Assembly (NCBI RefSeq): GCF_014201415.1
Contig: NZ_JACHEH010000010.1
Coordinates: 1 to 64,000 of the forward strand
From: Chelatococcus composti
GTDB taxonomy: Bacteria; Pseudomonadota; Alphaproteobacteria; Rhizobiales; Beijerinckiaceae
DNA length: 64,000 nucleotides
Direction: 5' to 3'
Position numbers and translations under genes: made by a program. This document shows, piece by piece, positions 33,539 to 42,652 of the stretch. Numbering within the stretch: position 1 is the first letter of the stretch; each line of letters begins with the position of its first letter. The notes under the pieces were generated by a model that worked only from the letters and a program-made list of their open reading frames with translations, ran no database searches and had not been told where the DNA came from.

Positions 33539-34090
33539 CTATTCCAGATTGGTGTGGTTGGCGCGCATGGCCTCGGGACTGATGCCAAGCCTGTCCCTGA
33601 GCTTGAGGATCATCACCTCGAAGAGGATGTATTGCGCGCCCTCGTAGAGCGAGCCCATGGGCAGCACGGAAGTCGTGGGGCCGCGGTCGTCGGCCATGGT
33701 CTGGGCCGGGATGGTCAGGACCATGTCGGCCTGCCTCGCGGCCTCGCCGCCCGGCTGTGCGGTGACGACGAGGCAGGAGGCGCCGGCCTTCTTCGCCTCC
33801 CCCATGAGGGCGAGAACGGTGGAGAATGCGCCGGGGCCGGCCGAGACGATCAGCAGGTCGCCCGGGCCGATGGGCGGCGTCGTCATGTCGCCCACCACGG
33901 CGGCCTGGCGGCCGAGGTGGAAGAGGCGCATCGCGAAGCCCTTGATCTGTAGGCCTTCGCGGCCGACCCCGTAAAGGGCAATGCGCCGCGCCGCGGCGAT
34001 GCGCTCGACTGCGGCGTCGACGGCCTTCTCATCGATGCGGGAAAAGACGGCGCCGAGCTCGTCGAGCGCGCGCTGATAGAGCGTGGACAT
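33539..34090 (-). CDS. SIS-domain sugar phosphate isomerase, 6-phospho-3-hexuloisomerase-like
   Basis: The 183-residue single SIS-domain protein matches the length and pattern of the HxlB/PHI group: RRIALYGVGREGLQIKGFAMRLFHLG, GDMTTPPIGPGDLLIVSAGPG, AQPGGEAARQADMVLTIPAQT and LYEGAQYILFEVMILKLRDRLG. PHI isomerises a 3-hexulose 6-phosphate to fructose 6-phosphate, but no hexulose-phosphate synthase gene is adjacent, so it is more likely to act on a ketose phosphate formed in this polyol pathway. It lies between the binding-protein and permease genes, behind the intercistronic hairpin at 34130-34159. Confidence 0.85.
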   Translation of the reverse strand: MSTLYQRALDELGAVFSRIDEKAVDAAVERIAAARRIALYGVGREGLQIKGFAMRLFHLGRQAAVVGDMTTPPIGPGDLLIVSAGPGAFSTVLALMGEAKKAGASCLVVTAQPGGEAARQADMVLTIPAQTMADDRGPTTSVLPMGSLYEGAQYILFEVMILKLRDRLGISPEAMRANHTNLE

Positions 34091-34129
34091 GGAAAGGCTC
34101 CACCGGTACTGCGACGGATGGGACCGATG

Positions 34130-34159
34130 CCGCCGGCCCGGGCGCGTCCGGGCCGGCGG
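34130..34159 (-). other. intercistronic GC hairpin after the binding-protein gene
   Basis: CCGCCGGCCCGG (34130-34141) and CCGGGCCGGCGG (34148-34159) form a perfect 12-bp stem with a 6-base loop, 10 bp downstream of the binding-protein stop on the minus strand. No U-tract follows. It probably protects the upstream mRNA or reduces read-through into the SIS and permease genes. Confidence 0.75.
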
Positions 34160-34168
34160 GGCTTCTCG

Positions 34169-35518
34169 TTACTGCAGCAGCGCCTTCTTGCCGTCGTAGT
34201 ACCCCTCCTTGCGGAGGATGTCCTCCATGCGGGTGCCGATCTCCTTGGCGCCTTCCTCGGTCGACACCTCGCCGAGCATCATCTTGGTGCCCCACTCGGC
34301 GATGATCTCGGAGATCGCGGGCCAGGCGGGGAAGCGCGGACGGAACTCCGGCACGCCCTTCTGCCAGGAGGCGACCATCGGCTCGACGAACTTGTACTTG
34401 GCCTTGATGTCGGGGTCCTCGTAGACGCTCTTGCGGCCGGAGACGCCGCCGGCCTCGACGTAGGCGCGGGCGATCTCCTCGGACGTCGCCCACTGGATAA
34501 AGAGCCAGGAGGCCTTCTGCTCCTTCTCCGGTGCCTGGGCGGCGACGGCGAGCGAGAAGCCGCCGAGAGCAGGCAGGCGGCCGGCGGGGCCGGAGGGCTC
34601 GGGCGCCACGGCGAGGCAGTCGACGATCTTCGAGGTCGCCGGGTCGATGAGCGTCGAGTAGAAGGCCGACCATTCGGTGATCATGGCGACCTGGCCCTGT
34701 GCGAGGGCGTTGACCGCCTCGGCATGGTCATAGGAGACGATGCCCGGCGGCATGTATTTCATCAGGTCCTGACGGAACTTGAGGCCCGCCTGGCTCTCCT
34801 TGCTCAGCAGGTTCGACTTGAACTCCTTGTCGAGCAGGGAGCCGCCGAAGGGCCACAGCACGCGCATGAAGCTGTCTGCGGACTGGGTCTCGCCGCGGCG
34901 CGACTGCAGCGCGAAGGCGTACTGGTTCTTGTCCTTGTTGGTGAGCTTGGGCCCGTAGACTTCGTAGAGCTCCTGCCAGGTCTCCGGCGGCCTGTCGAAG
35001 CCGGCCTCCTTCAGCATGCACTGGTTGTAGAAGAGCAGGCCCGAATAGTTGTCGAACGGCAGGCCATAGACCTTGCCGCCCCAAGAGCCGAAGGCATCGA
35101 GCAGCAGCGGGAAGAAGCCGTCGAGGTTGAGCTTGGGATCGGTGATCGCCGGGTCGCTGGTGAACTTCTCGATCGGCACGATCCAGCCGTTCTCGGCGAA
35201 CTCGCCGATCCAGACGAGATCGACGAGGGCGATGGTCAGATCGCCGTTGGAGCTGAAGTTAAGGACCTGCTTTTCGCGCGAGCTTTCGTAGGGAACGATT
35301 TCATAGTTGACCTTGATGCCGGTCTTTTTCTCGAACTCGGGCAGCAGTTGGATGATGGCGCGATAGCCCGGACGGTCGAGGAAGACGACGTTGATCTCCG
35401 TGCCCTTGTAGGGCTCGGCCGCCTTCTCGAGCGACCACTCCTGCGCCCCGGCCGGTGTGCAGACGGCCGCGGCGGCGAGTGCGAGCGCACCGACCGCAGC
35501 ATGCGTGAACAGTTTCAT
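34169..35518 (-). CDS. ABC transporter carbohydrate-binding protein (CUT1)
   Basis: The 449-residue protein has a Sec signal peptide ([26 protein letters not shown], cleavage near residue 25) and a type-2 periplasmic binding fold with family blocks [44 protein letters not shown] and [23 protein letters not shown]. It is similar to binding proteins for sugar alcohols and sugars. The ATG at 35518 overlaps the dehydrogenase stop as ATGA. It delivers the ligand to the permeases encoded at 31769-33531. The ligand is inferred to be a pentitol or hexitol from the neighbouring enzymes. Confidence 0.93.
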   Translation of the reverse strand: MKLFTHAAVGALALAAAAVCTPAGAQEWSLEKAAEPYKGTEINVVFLDRPGYRAIIQLLPEFEKKTGIKVNYEIVPYESSREKQVLNFSSNGDLTIALVDLVWIGEFAENGWIVPIEKFTSDPAITDPKLNLDGFFPLLLDAFGSWGGKVYGLPFDNYSGLLFYNQCMLKEAGFDRPPETWQELYEVYGPKLTNKDKNQYAFALQSRRGETQSADSFMRVLWPFGGSLLDKEFKSNLLSKESQAGLKFRQDLMKYMPPGIVSYDHAEAVNALAQGQVAMITEWSAFYSTLIDPATSKIVDCLAVAPEPSGPAGRLPALGGFSLAVAAQAPEKEQKASWLFIQWATSEEIARAYVEAGGVSGRKSVYEDPDIKAKYKFVEPMVASWQKGVPEFRPRFPAWPAISEIIAEWGTKMMLGEVSTEEGAKEIGTRMEDILRKEGYYDGKKALLQ

Positions 35519-36558
35519 GAGCGCCTCCCCTGGCTTTTGTCGTTCGGAAAAATGATGCTCTTGACCATGCCGGGAGTGTCTTCCGCGTGCAGGCGGAAGG
35601 CCTCCGGCGCCTCGTCCAGCGTGAAACGGTGGCTGATCAGCGCGTTCACGTCGACCTTTCCGGTCGCGACGAGTTCGATGGCCCGCGGATAGACCTCGCC
35701 CATCCGCCGGGCGAACTTGATCTTCAGGCCGCGCCGGCGCGCCTCGGCAGCCGGCAGCGTATAGGTGTCCCCGTCCGGGATGCCGACAAGGACGATGCGC
35801 CCGCCGATGCGGGCAGCGAGAACGGCGTCGCGGAAGCCATCGGGCGAATTGGTGGCTTCCAGCACGAGCGGACAGCCCTCGCCATGGGTCCACTCGCGGA
35901 TCTCGGCCACCGAGGCTCCCGTGCGGGCCGCGCCGAGTTTTGCTGCGAGGTCGCGGCGATGGGCTTGGGGATCGACGGCGAGGATTTCGCCGGCGCCGGC
36001 GGCCTTCAGCACCTGGAGGATGAGAAGGCCGATGGGGCCGCAGCCGACGAGCGCCACCCTTTCCAGAAGACGTGGCTTGGCGAGATCGACCGCATGGATG
36101 GCGACGCCGAGCGGCTCGAGCATCACCGCCTCTTCCGGCGTGAAGCGCGGCGTGAGCGGCACAATGAGCTCTTCCGGCACCCAGATGCGCTCGGTCATGG
36201 CGCCATCGTAGGGCGGGGCGCCGATGAAACGGACGTTGGGGCACAGGTTGGGGTGGCCCGAGCGGCAATGGTCGCAGTGGCCGCAGGCGTGGTTGGGGTC
36301 GACGGCGACGAGATCGCCGCGGGAGAGGCCGCGCGCCGGCAGATCCTCGGCGAGATAGCCGGCAAACTCGTGGCCTGGCACGAAGGGCTTGAGAATCTTG
36401 GCCGAGCCGATACCGCCGTCCTTGTAATAGTGCAGGTCGCTGCCGCACAGGCCGACGGCTGCCACCTCCAGAAGCACCTCGCCCGGCTGCCCTTCGCGTA
36501 GGTTGAAGGGGGCAACTCGTGCATCGTGAGCGCCGTGGAGAAACAGAGCCTTGCCCAT
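35515..36558 (-). CDS. zinc-dependent polyol dehydrogenase, MDR family
   Basis: This 347-residue enzyme resembles sorbitol/xylitol/L-idonate dehydrogenases. The catalytic zinc site is C38, H63 and E64 (GLCGSD, PGHEFAG), and the structural zinc Cys are C92, C95, C98 and C106 ([15 protein letters not shown]). The nucleotide motif is [13 protein letters not shown], with Asp after beta-2 (LAVDPQ), favouring NAD. It would oxidise an imported sugar alcohol to a ketose, which the kinases then phosphorylate. It is the first gene of the operon, with the promoter and operator in the 153-bp divergent gap towards the CNNM-like gene. Confidence 0.93.
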   Translation of the reverse strand: MGKALFLHGAHDARVAPFNLREGQPGEVLLEVAAVGLCGSDLHYYKDGGIGSAKILKPFVPGHEFAGYLAEDLPARGLSRGDLVAVDPNHACGHCDHCRSGHPNLCPNVRFIGAPPYDGAMTERIWVPEELIVPLTPRFTPEEAVMLEPLGVAIHAVDLAKPRLLERVALVGCGPIGLLILQVLKAAGAGEILAVDPQAHRRDLAAKLGAARTGASVAEIREWTHGEGCPLVLEATNSPDGFRDAVLAARIGGRIVLVGIPDGDTYTLPAAEARRRGLKIKFARRMGEVYPRAIELVATGKVDVNALISHRFTLDEAPEAFRLHAEDTPGMVKSIIFPNDKSQGRRS

Positions 36559-36596
36559 GAGGTCACCCGCTCATCGACGGTTTCGGATGCGACTTG

Positions 36597-36625
36597 GTTA
36601 TACATATGTAAATCGCTTCTTACAA
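36597..36625 (-). promoter_or_regulatory. promoter and candidate SorC operator of the polyol operon
   Basis: On the minus strand TTGTAA (36620-36625) and TATAAC (36597-36602) are separated by exactly 17 bp. The palindrome TACATATGTA (36601-36610), extended to TTACATATGTATAA, overlaps the -10 element, a position suited to repression. The regulator is inferred to be the SorC protein encoded within the operon. The ATG of the dehydrogenase gene lies about 40 bp downstream of the -10. Confidence 0.6.
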
Positions 36626-36711
36626 TCGTATCAAATTCACGCGGCGATCTTGTGGAAAAGGGGCTGGCGCACGCGGCGGCTGTGGTCCACATATGAGGCG
36701 AAGCCGCCGCC

Positions 36712-38019
36712 ATGGGTTGCGCGCGTGCATCATGGAGCGCCTTCTTGTTACTTGAGCTTGCCCTCGTGGTGGCGCTGACGGTCCTGAACGGCCTCCTGGC
36801 CATGTCGGAACTGGCCGTCGTTTCCGCTCGTCCGGCGCGGTTGCGCGTCCTCCACAATCAGGGCTCGAAGGGTGCCGGTGTCGCGCTGTCGCTTGCCGAG
36901 ACACCCGGCCGCTTCCTGTCCACGGTGCAGATCGGCATCACGCTCGTCGGCATCCTGTCGGGTGCGTTCTCAGGCGCGACGCTCGGCGTGCGGCTGGCGA
37001 ACATCCTCGAGGGTCTCGGCTGGCCGCGCGGCGCGGCGGATGCCGTCGGCGTCGGTGTGGTCGTCGTCGCGATCACCTATCTGTCGCTCATTGTCGGCGA
37101 GCTCGTGCCCAAGCAGATTGCCCTGCGCCATCCTGAGCGGATCGCCATGCGCGTCGCCCCGGCCATGGCCCTCTTGTCGCGTCTTGCGGCGCCGCTGGTG
37201 TGGCTGCTCGACAAGTCCGGAGGCGCGGTCCTGCGTCTCCTTGGCCAGGGAGGTCGTTCGCACGAGACGGTGACGGAGGAGGAGCTGAAGAGCGTCATCG
37301 CCGAGGCCGAGCAGGCGGGTGTCCTCGAAAGCCAGGAGCGTGACATGATTGCCGGCGTGATGCGCTTCGCGGACCGGACGGCAAGGGCGCTGATGACGCC
37401 GCGGCGCGAGGTGGAGCTTCTCGACCTCTCGGACGACATCGAGACGATCCGGGAACAGGTGCGCACAACGCGTCGCTCGCGCCTGCCAGTGCGGGAGGAG
37501 GAGCCGGACGGCATCATCGGCATCGTCGCGGTGAAGGATCTCGTGCCGCTTCTCGCCTCCGACACGCCGGATATCCGCAGCATCATCCAGGAGGTGCCGA
37601 TCGTCTCCGACCACGCCCGTGCCCTTGATGTCCTGCAGGCGATGCGGGCCTCGACCGTGCATATGGCGCTGGTCTTCGACGAATACGGCCACTTCGAGGG
37701 CATCATCACGTCGGCCGACATTCTGGAGGCCATCACCGGCGCCTTCCACGAGGAGGGGGAGGAAGAGGCGCCCTACGTCGTGCGCGAGGACGGCTCCTTC
37801 CTCGTCTCAGGCTGGATGCCGATTGACGAGTTTGCCGACAAGATCGGCGCGCCCGTCGAGCGGGACGGCGATTTCGAGACCGTGGCCGGCCTTGTCCTCA
37901 ATACGCTCAACCATCTCCCGGAGGTGGGGGAGAGCTTCCAGCTCGGCCCGTGGAAGTTCGAGGTGGTGGACCTCGACGGCCGGCGCATCGACAAGGTGCT
38001 CGTCAGCCGCCTGTCATGA
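36712..38019 (+). CDS. CNNM/CorC-like membrane protein with CBS domains
   Basis: The 435-residue protein has a DUF21/CNNM transmembrane domain (about residues 10-185, with LTVLNGLLAMSELAVVSARPARL and STVQIGITLVGILSGAFSG), a tandem CBS pair (about 215-340, TARALMTPRREVELLDL and SDHARALDVLQAMRASTVHMALVFDEYGHFEGIITSADILEAI), and a CorC_HlyC domain at the C-terminus (GWMPIDEFADKIG...GDFETVAGLVLNTLNHLPEVGESF). Proteins of this family are linked to Mg2+/Co2+ efflux or resistance. It is divergent from the polyol operon and appears monocistronic. Transport function is inferred from the family. The exact start is uncertain, since several codons precede the first membrane segment. Confidence 0.93.
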   Translation: MGCARASWSAFLLLELALVVALTVLNGLLAMSELAVVSARPARLRVLHNQGSKGAGVALSLAETPGRFLSTVQIGITLVGILSGAFSGATLGVRLANILEGLGWPRGAADAVGVGVVVVAITYLSLIVGELVPKQIALRHPERIAMRVAPAMALLSRLAAPLVWLLDKSGGAVLRLLGQGGRSHETVTEEELKSVIAEAEQAGVLESQERDMIAGVMRFADRTARALMTPRREVELLDLSDDIETIREQVRTTRRSRLPVREEEPDGIIGIVAVKDLVPLLASDTPDIRSIIQEVPIVSDHARALDVLQAMRASTVHMALVFDEYGHFEGIITSADILEAITGAFHEEGEEEAPYVVREDGSFLVSGWMPIDEFADKIGAPVERDGDFETVAGLVLNTLNHLPEVGESFQLGPWKFEVVDLDGRRIDKVLVSRLS

Positions 38020-38225
38020 CACGCGATGGTTGCGGGACTTGAAAGCGCCACATTGTCCTCCCATATGAACGTTGCGGGTAGGCCCTGACGCGGATGCGAT
38101 AGGGCCGGGAGGAACTGCCAATCCAAGAGGATGGCTGATCTCGGGGCCGCAGAAACCGCACCCCGGTGCCCGCCTAACCAGAACAAAAAGGACAATGCCG
38201 CATTTATACCTGCGGCGGACATATC

Positions 38226-38450
38226 ATGAGAACTATGGACAATTTGAAGAGCGCGGCCGTTCGGACGCGCCCGGTGCCGCATATTGTGGCGACGGGGCGA
38301 GTTCAGCGGCATGAGACATCCCATCGACCGAACGTGGCGCAGCTGCGCCGAGGGCAGGAACCGGCCTTGCGCGACGAAACCTGGCGTCCTGAACCGTGCG
38401 GCCTGTCGCGGCACGAGCTGCGCAGCATCGTCGCCGATATGCTCGGCTGA
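38226..38450 (+). CDS. small hypothetical protein
   Basis: This 74-codon frame encodes a basic N-terminal half and a C-terminus LSRHELRSIVADMLG, which looks like a real helical end and resembles short uncharacterised alphaproteobacterial proteins. GC bias at third positions is moderate, and no strong ribosome-binding site is seen; a second ATG at 38238 is also possible. It precedes the DUF4167-like gene by about 50 bp. Function is unknown, and it may not be expressed. Confidence 0.4.
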   Translation: MRTMDNLKSAAVRTRPVPHIVATGRVQRHETSHRPNVAQLRRGQEPALRDETWRPEPCGLSRHELRSIVADMLG

Positions 38451-38502
38451 GCCGGGCACGGCGCAATGGAAGCCGGCAAGGCCGGTTTCCCGGATACGAT
38501 CA

Positions 38503-38703
38503 ATGAACCACCCATCCCCCCAGGCCGCCCGTCCGCGTCGCGCGGGCCGGCGGCCGAATGGCCCCGAGGCGCGACGCGCCTATGAGCGCTATCTGGAGCT
38601 CGCCCGCGGCGAGGAGCGCAGCGGACACCGCATCGAGGCCGAACGCTTCTACCAGTTTGCCGAGCATTACCTGCGCGTGAGCAAGGAAGCCGGCGAACAC
38701 TAG
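38503..38703 (+). CDS. small DUF4167-like protein
   Basis: The 66-residue product is basic at the N-terminus (PRRAGRRPNGPEARRAYERYLELARG), then EERSGHRIEAERFYQFAEHYLRV. This resembles the conserved block of DUF4167 proteins of Alphaproteobacteria (YxxYLxLARDAxxxGDRVxAENYxQHAEHY). It lacks the long disordered Arg/Gly-rich tail those proteins normally have, so it is a short paralogue. The role of the family is not established. It ends just before the convergent GGDEF-EAL gene. Confidence 0.6.
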   Translation: MNHPSPQAARPRRAGRRPNGPEARRAYERYLELARGEERSGHRIEAERFYQFAEHYLRVSKEAGEH

Positions 38704-38724
38704 CCTTGCCTTATGACACGGTTC

Positions 38725-41019
38725 TCAGCGCAGCCGTGCGGTCTGCTGCAGAGCGCCGGGATTTTCCCCTCTCAGGTGAGCACGCAGCATCTCGAACGGC
38801 CCGGCCTGGCTGAACCGGAAGCCCTGCGCCGCGTCGCAGCCGATGGCGCGCAGGAACTCCAGCTGCACGTCCGTCTCCACACCTTCTGCCGTGACCGTCA
38901 GGCCGAGATTGTGTGCGAGCTCGATGAGCGCGCGGATGATAGCCGGGCTCTCCGCCTCCCTGCCGATTCCGGCGACGAATGAACGGTCGATCTTGATGCA
39001 GTCGATGGGGAAGTCCCGGAGGTGTGTCAGCGATGAATAGCCGGTGCCGAAATCGTCAAGCGCGATCGGCACCCCCGCCCGACTCAGTTCCTCGACCGCG
39101 AGGCGCACGTTGCGCGCCTGCTCGCCGATCAGCACCGTCTCGGTGACCTCGAGCTTTATCCACGAGGGCGGAATGTCGCGCATGCGCAGCTGGCTGAGGA
39201 AACGCGCGGCATAGTCGCCGCCTGCGAATTCCGCCGCGCTCGCATTGATGCCGATGGAGATCGGCCCTTCAAAACCGTCGGCGCGCAGCTCTGCAAGGTG
39301 TGCCGTCACCAGGCTGAGGACACGCTCGCCGATGCGCCGCGCGCTGTCCTGGTCTCCGAAGGCGTGGGAGAAGGCCTGCGGCGTCAGGACCGTGCCGTCA
39401 CGGTTGCGGATGCGCACGAGCGCCTCGTAGCCCACGAGCCGGTCGTCCCGCAATTTCACGATGGGCTGGTAGAACGGCAGCAGCCGGTTGGTCGCGAGAG
39501 CCTTGCGCACCGTTTCGACCGCGAGCCGTCGTTCGTCGAACAGCGACGCGACTTCCGGTGCATAGGTGCCGACCGCGCCACGCTCGCGCCGCTTGGCGGT
39601 GTAGAGGGCGACGTCTGCGCACTTCAGCAGGTCGTCGGCCGTCGAGGCATCGTCCGGATAGGAGGCGAGGCCGATCGTTGTCGTCACATAGTGACGGTCG
39701 TTGCCGATGCGGATGGGCTTGCGGATGGCGGTGGTGATGCGTGCGGCGACACGCTCGGCAGTGTCCGCGTCGTCACTCTCGTCAAAGATGATGGCGAATT
39801 CGTCACCGCCGAGACGGGCAAGGAACATGTCCCGGTTGCAGAGCTGCCGCAGCCGTTCCGCGACCGCGATCAGCACCCTGTCGCCCACGTGGTGGCCGCA
39901 GGTGTCGTTGATCTCCTTGAAGCCGTCGAGGTCGAGCAGCAGGAGGGAGGCGCGCCCGCCGCGGGAGGAGGCCCGGTCCACCACGGCCTCAAGGTGCGTC
40001 CTGAAGGCGGCGCGGTTGGCGATGCCGGTAAGCCCGTCGAGATGCGCAGCCCGCCAGAGGGCTTGCGTTGCCGCGATCTCGTGCGTCACGTCCTGGACAA
40101 CGCCGATGACGCGGACATGGCCGTCTTCGCTGCTGACCACACGTTCCCCCACCGCGCGCATGGTGCGCCGCTCGCCCGAGGCGGTCACGAGATCCGCCTC
40201 GAAGGAATAGGGGGCGCCGGTCTTCACCGTCGCCTCCAGCTTACGGCGGATCTCGGCGGCGGCCTTCGGTTCGTATCGCGCGAGAACGGCGTCGAGCTTG
40301 AGCGGGCTGCCGACCTCGAGGCCGTGGAGGCGGTAGGATTCGTCCGACCACGTGAGCTCACCGGTTGCGGCGTCGTATTCCCATCCTCCCAGTGAGGCGA
40401 GCCGCTCGGTCTGCGCGAACAGCCTGTTGCGCCGGGCGAGCTCCTCGCTCTGCCGCCGGGCGTTCGCTTCAGACAGGGCGAGCTTGACCGCATTGGCATG
40501 AGCCCGGATCAGCCCTTCGACCACCCGGCCGAACTCCGTCAGGAGCCGGGCCTGGTCAGCATCGAAATCCCGCGGCTTCGTGTCGATCAGGCACAGCGTG
40601 CCGAGCCGCAGCCCGGCGTCGTCATGGAGCGGGCAGCCAGCGTAGAAACGTGCAAAAGGCGGCCCCTGGACGAAGGGGTTGTTTGCGAAGTTCGGGTCTG
40701 CCTGAAGATCTCTGACGAGGAAGATGCCGTTCTCGACCGGGGCGTAAATGCAGAAGGCGTAGCACCGCGGCGTCTCCTCGATGTCGAGCCCTTGCCGCGC
40801 CTTGAACCACTGCCTGTCCTTCTCGAGGAAGGAGATCACGCAGATCGGGCAATTGAAGAAAAAAGCAGCGAGCCGGACGACGGCATCGAAGTCCGGCCTG
40901 GCCGGTGTGCCGACGATGCCCAGCATCTCAAGGGAATGCAGGCGAGCCTCCTCATTCCCTGGGATCGGGTATGGCAGCATGTGCAGACCCGCATGCATTT
41001 CACGAATCGATAAAATCAT
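38725..41019 (-). CDS. GAF-PAS-GGDEF-EAL cyclic-di-GMP enzyme
   Basis: About 764 residues. An N-terminal GAF domain (residues ~15-170, ICVISFLEKDRQWFKARQGL) is followed by a coiled-coil link, a PAS domain (~190-300), a GGDEF domain with intact LARLGGDEFAIIF (I-site RxxD not evident), and an EAL domain with YEALVRI, a conserved ETVL, DDFGTGYSSL, KIDRSFV and AEGVE. Both catalytic cores look complete, so it could synthesise or degrade cyclic di-GMP, with GAF and PAS sensing as input. No membrane segment or signal peptide is seen, so it is cytoplasmic. The start is uncertain: ATG at 41019, 40998 or 40980 all precede the GAF domain. Confidence 0.92.
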   Translation of the reverse strand: MILSIREMHAGLHMLPYPIPGNEEARLHSLEMLGIVGTPARPDFDAVVRLAAFFFNCPICVISFLEKDRQWFKARQGLDIEETPRCYAFCIYAPVENGIFLVRDLQADPNFANNPFVQGPPFARFYAGCPLHDDAGLRLGTLCLIDTKPRDFDADQARLLTEFGRVVEGLIRAHANAVKLALSEANARRQSEELARRNRLFAQTERLASLGGWEYDAATGELTWSDESYRLHGLEVGSPLKLDAVLARYEPKAAAEIRRKLEATVKTGAPYSFEADLVTASGERRTMRAVGERVVSSEDGHVRVIGVVQDVTHEIAATQALWRAAHLDGLTGIANRAAFRTHLEAVVDRASSRGGRASLLLLDLDGFKEINDTCGHHVGDRVLIAVAERLRQLCNRDMFLARLGGDEFAIIFDESDDADTAERVAARITTAIRKPIRIGNDRHYVTTTIGLASYPDDASTADDLLKCADVALYTAKRRERGAVGTYAPEVASLFDERRLAVETVRKALATNRLLPFYQPIVKLRDDRLVGYEALVRIRNRDGTVLTPQAFSHAFGDQDSARRIGERVLSLVTAHLAELRADGFEGPISIGINASAAEFAGGDYAARFLSQLRMRDIPPSWIKLEVTETVLIGEQARNVRLAVEELSRAGVPIALDDFGTGYSSLTHLRDFPIDCIKIDRSFVAGIGREAESPAIIRALIELAHNLGLTVTAEGVETDVQLEFLRAIGCDAAQGFRFSQAGPFEMLRAHLRGENPGALQQTARLR

Positions 41020-41237
41020 AAAATTTTGCTGCCTGCCGACAATACGACAATACACTGTGTGAATGCGAGAGCCGGCAGGCTGTTCCGGGGAGGTCGGGTG
41101 TTCAATCGGACAGGGCCGAGTTTGATCAACTCTTGGGCGTTGATATGGCGGCTCATCGAGGTTTTGCGCTTTGGGACGTGAACTGGCACGCAAATTGATT
41201 GGTTCTCCTCGCAACGACAGCACAAGCGGGAGGGCAC

Positions 41238-42639
41238 ATGAAGCCGGGAGCCTTCGACGAGATGGTCGGCTTCGGGGAGGGTTGCAGCCCTGCTATGAGG
41301 CGCTGAAACAGTGGCTCGACGATGCGCCGGCGGACCTGCTTGATCAGCGGCGCAAGGAGGCGGAGCTTCTGTTCCGCCGCATCGGCATCACCTTCGCCGT
41401 CTACGGCGAGCAGGCGGCGCAGGAGCGGCTCATCCCCTTCGACATTATTCCCCGCATCCTCGCGGCCGACGAATGGCGCAGGCTCTCGCACGGGCTCGAG
41501 CAGCGGGTGAAGGCGCTCAACGCCTTTCTCAGGGACGTCTACGGCAATCGTGAGATCGTGCGCGCGGGCATCGTCCCGGAGGAGCTTGTCTTCCGCAATC
41601 CCTATTTCCGCCCGGAGATGGCGCACCTGCGCCTGGTCGGCGATGTCTATGTCGCCATTGCCGGCATCGACGTCGTACGTGTCGATGACGACACGTTCTA
41701 CGTGCTCGAGGACAATGCCCGCACGCCCTCCGGCGTTTCCTACATGCTGGAGAACCGGGAGGCGATGATCCGCCTCTTTCCCGAGCTGTTCGCCCGGCAG
41801 ATGGCTATCCCGACGAGTTGCTCGCCACCCTGCATTCCATTGCGCCGCGCCGCGGCGAGGAGCCGTGTGTAGTGCTGCTCACGCCGGGGCCATACAACAG
41901 CGCCTACTATGAGCACTCCTTCCTCGCCGACAAGCTCGGCGTCGAGCTGGTGGAGGGCCGCGACCTCTTCGTGCGCGACGAGACGGTGTTCATGCGCACG
42001 ACCCAGGGGCCTAAGCGGGTCGACGTCATTTACAGCCGCATCGACGACGACTTTCTCGATCCGCTCGTCTTCCGGCCGGATTCTCTTCTCGGCGTGCCGG
42101 GGCTGATGCTGGCCTACCGGGCCGGCAACGTTAGCCTCGCCAACGCCGTGGGCACCGGCGTCGCCGACGACAAGGCGATCTACAGCTACATGCCGGAGAT
42201 CGTGCGCTTCTATCTGGGTGAGGAGCCGATCCTGCAGAACGTGCCGACCTGGCGCTGCCGCGAGCCGGAGGCTCTCGCCTATGTGCTCGATCACCTCGAG
42301 GAGCTTGTCGTCAAGGAGGTCAACGGCTCCGGCGGCTACGGCATGCTCGTCGGGCCCGCGGCAGACGCGGAGACGCGACGGCTCTTCGCCGAGAAGCTCA
42401 GGCGCCGGCCCGACAATTTTATCGCCCAGCCGACCTTGGCGCTCTCCACCTGTCCGACCTTCGTGGGTTCCGGCATCGCGCCGCGCCATGTCGACCTGCG
42501 TCCCTTCGTCCTGACCGGCGCCGACAAGGTTCGCATCGTCCCGGGCGGGCTGACGCGCGTGGCGCTCACCGAGGGCTCGCTGGTCGTGAACTCCAGCCAG
42601 GGCGGCGGCACCAAGGACACCTGGATCCTCGGCGAATGA
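41238..42639 (+). pseudogene. circularly permuted type 2 ATP-grasp gene, broken by two frameshifts
   Basis: The ATG at 41238 (MKPGAFDEMVGFGEG), behind GGGAGGGCAC, matches the family start, but its frame stops at 41307. The homologous protein continues in another frame from about 41283 (CYEALKQWLDDAP) to about 41800 (LFPELFARQ). It then shifts again, and [17 protein letters not shown] runs from about 41800 to 42639, ending [15 protein letters not shown]. Joined, the pieces give a near-complete circularly permuted ATP-grasp protein of about 465 residues, with [19 protein letters not shown] and [17 protein letters not shown]. Family members are amidoligase-like and found with alpha-E, transglutaminase and Anbu genes, as here. 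Both shifts could be real mutations or sequencing errors. Confidence 0.8.
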
Positions 42640-42652
42640 TGGCGAGCAACCG

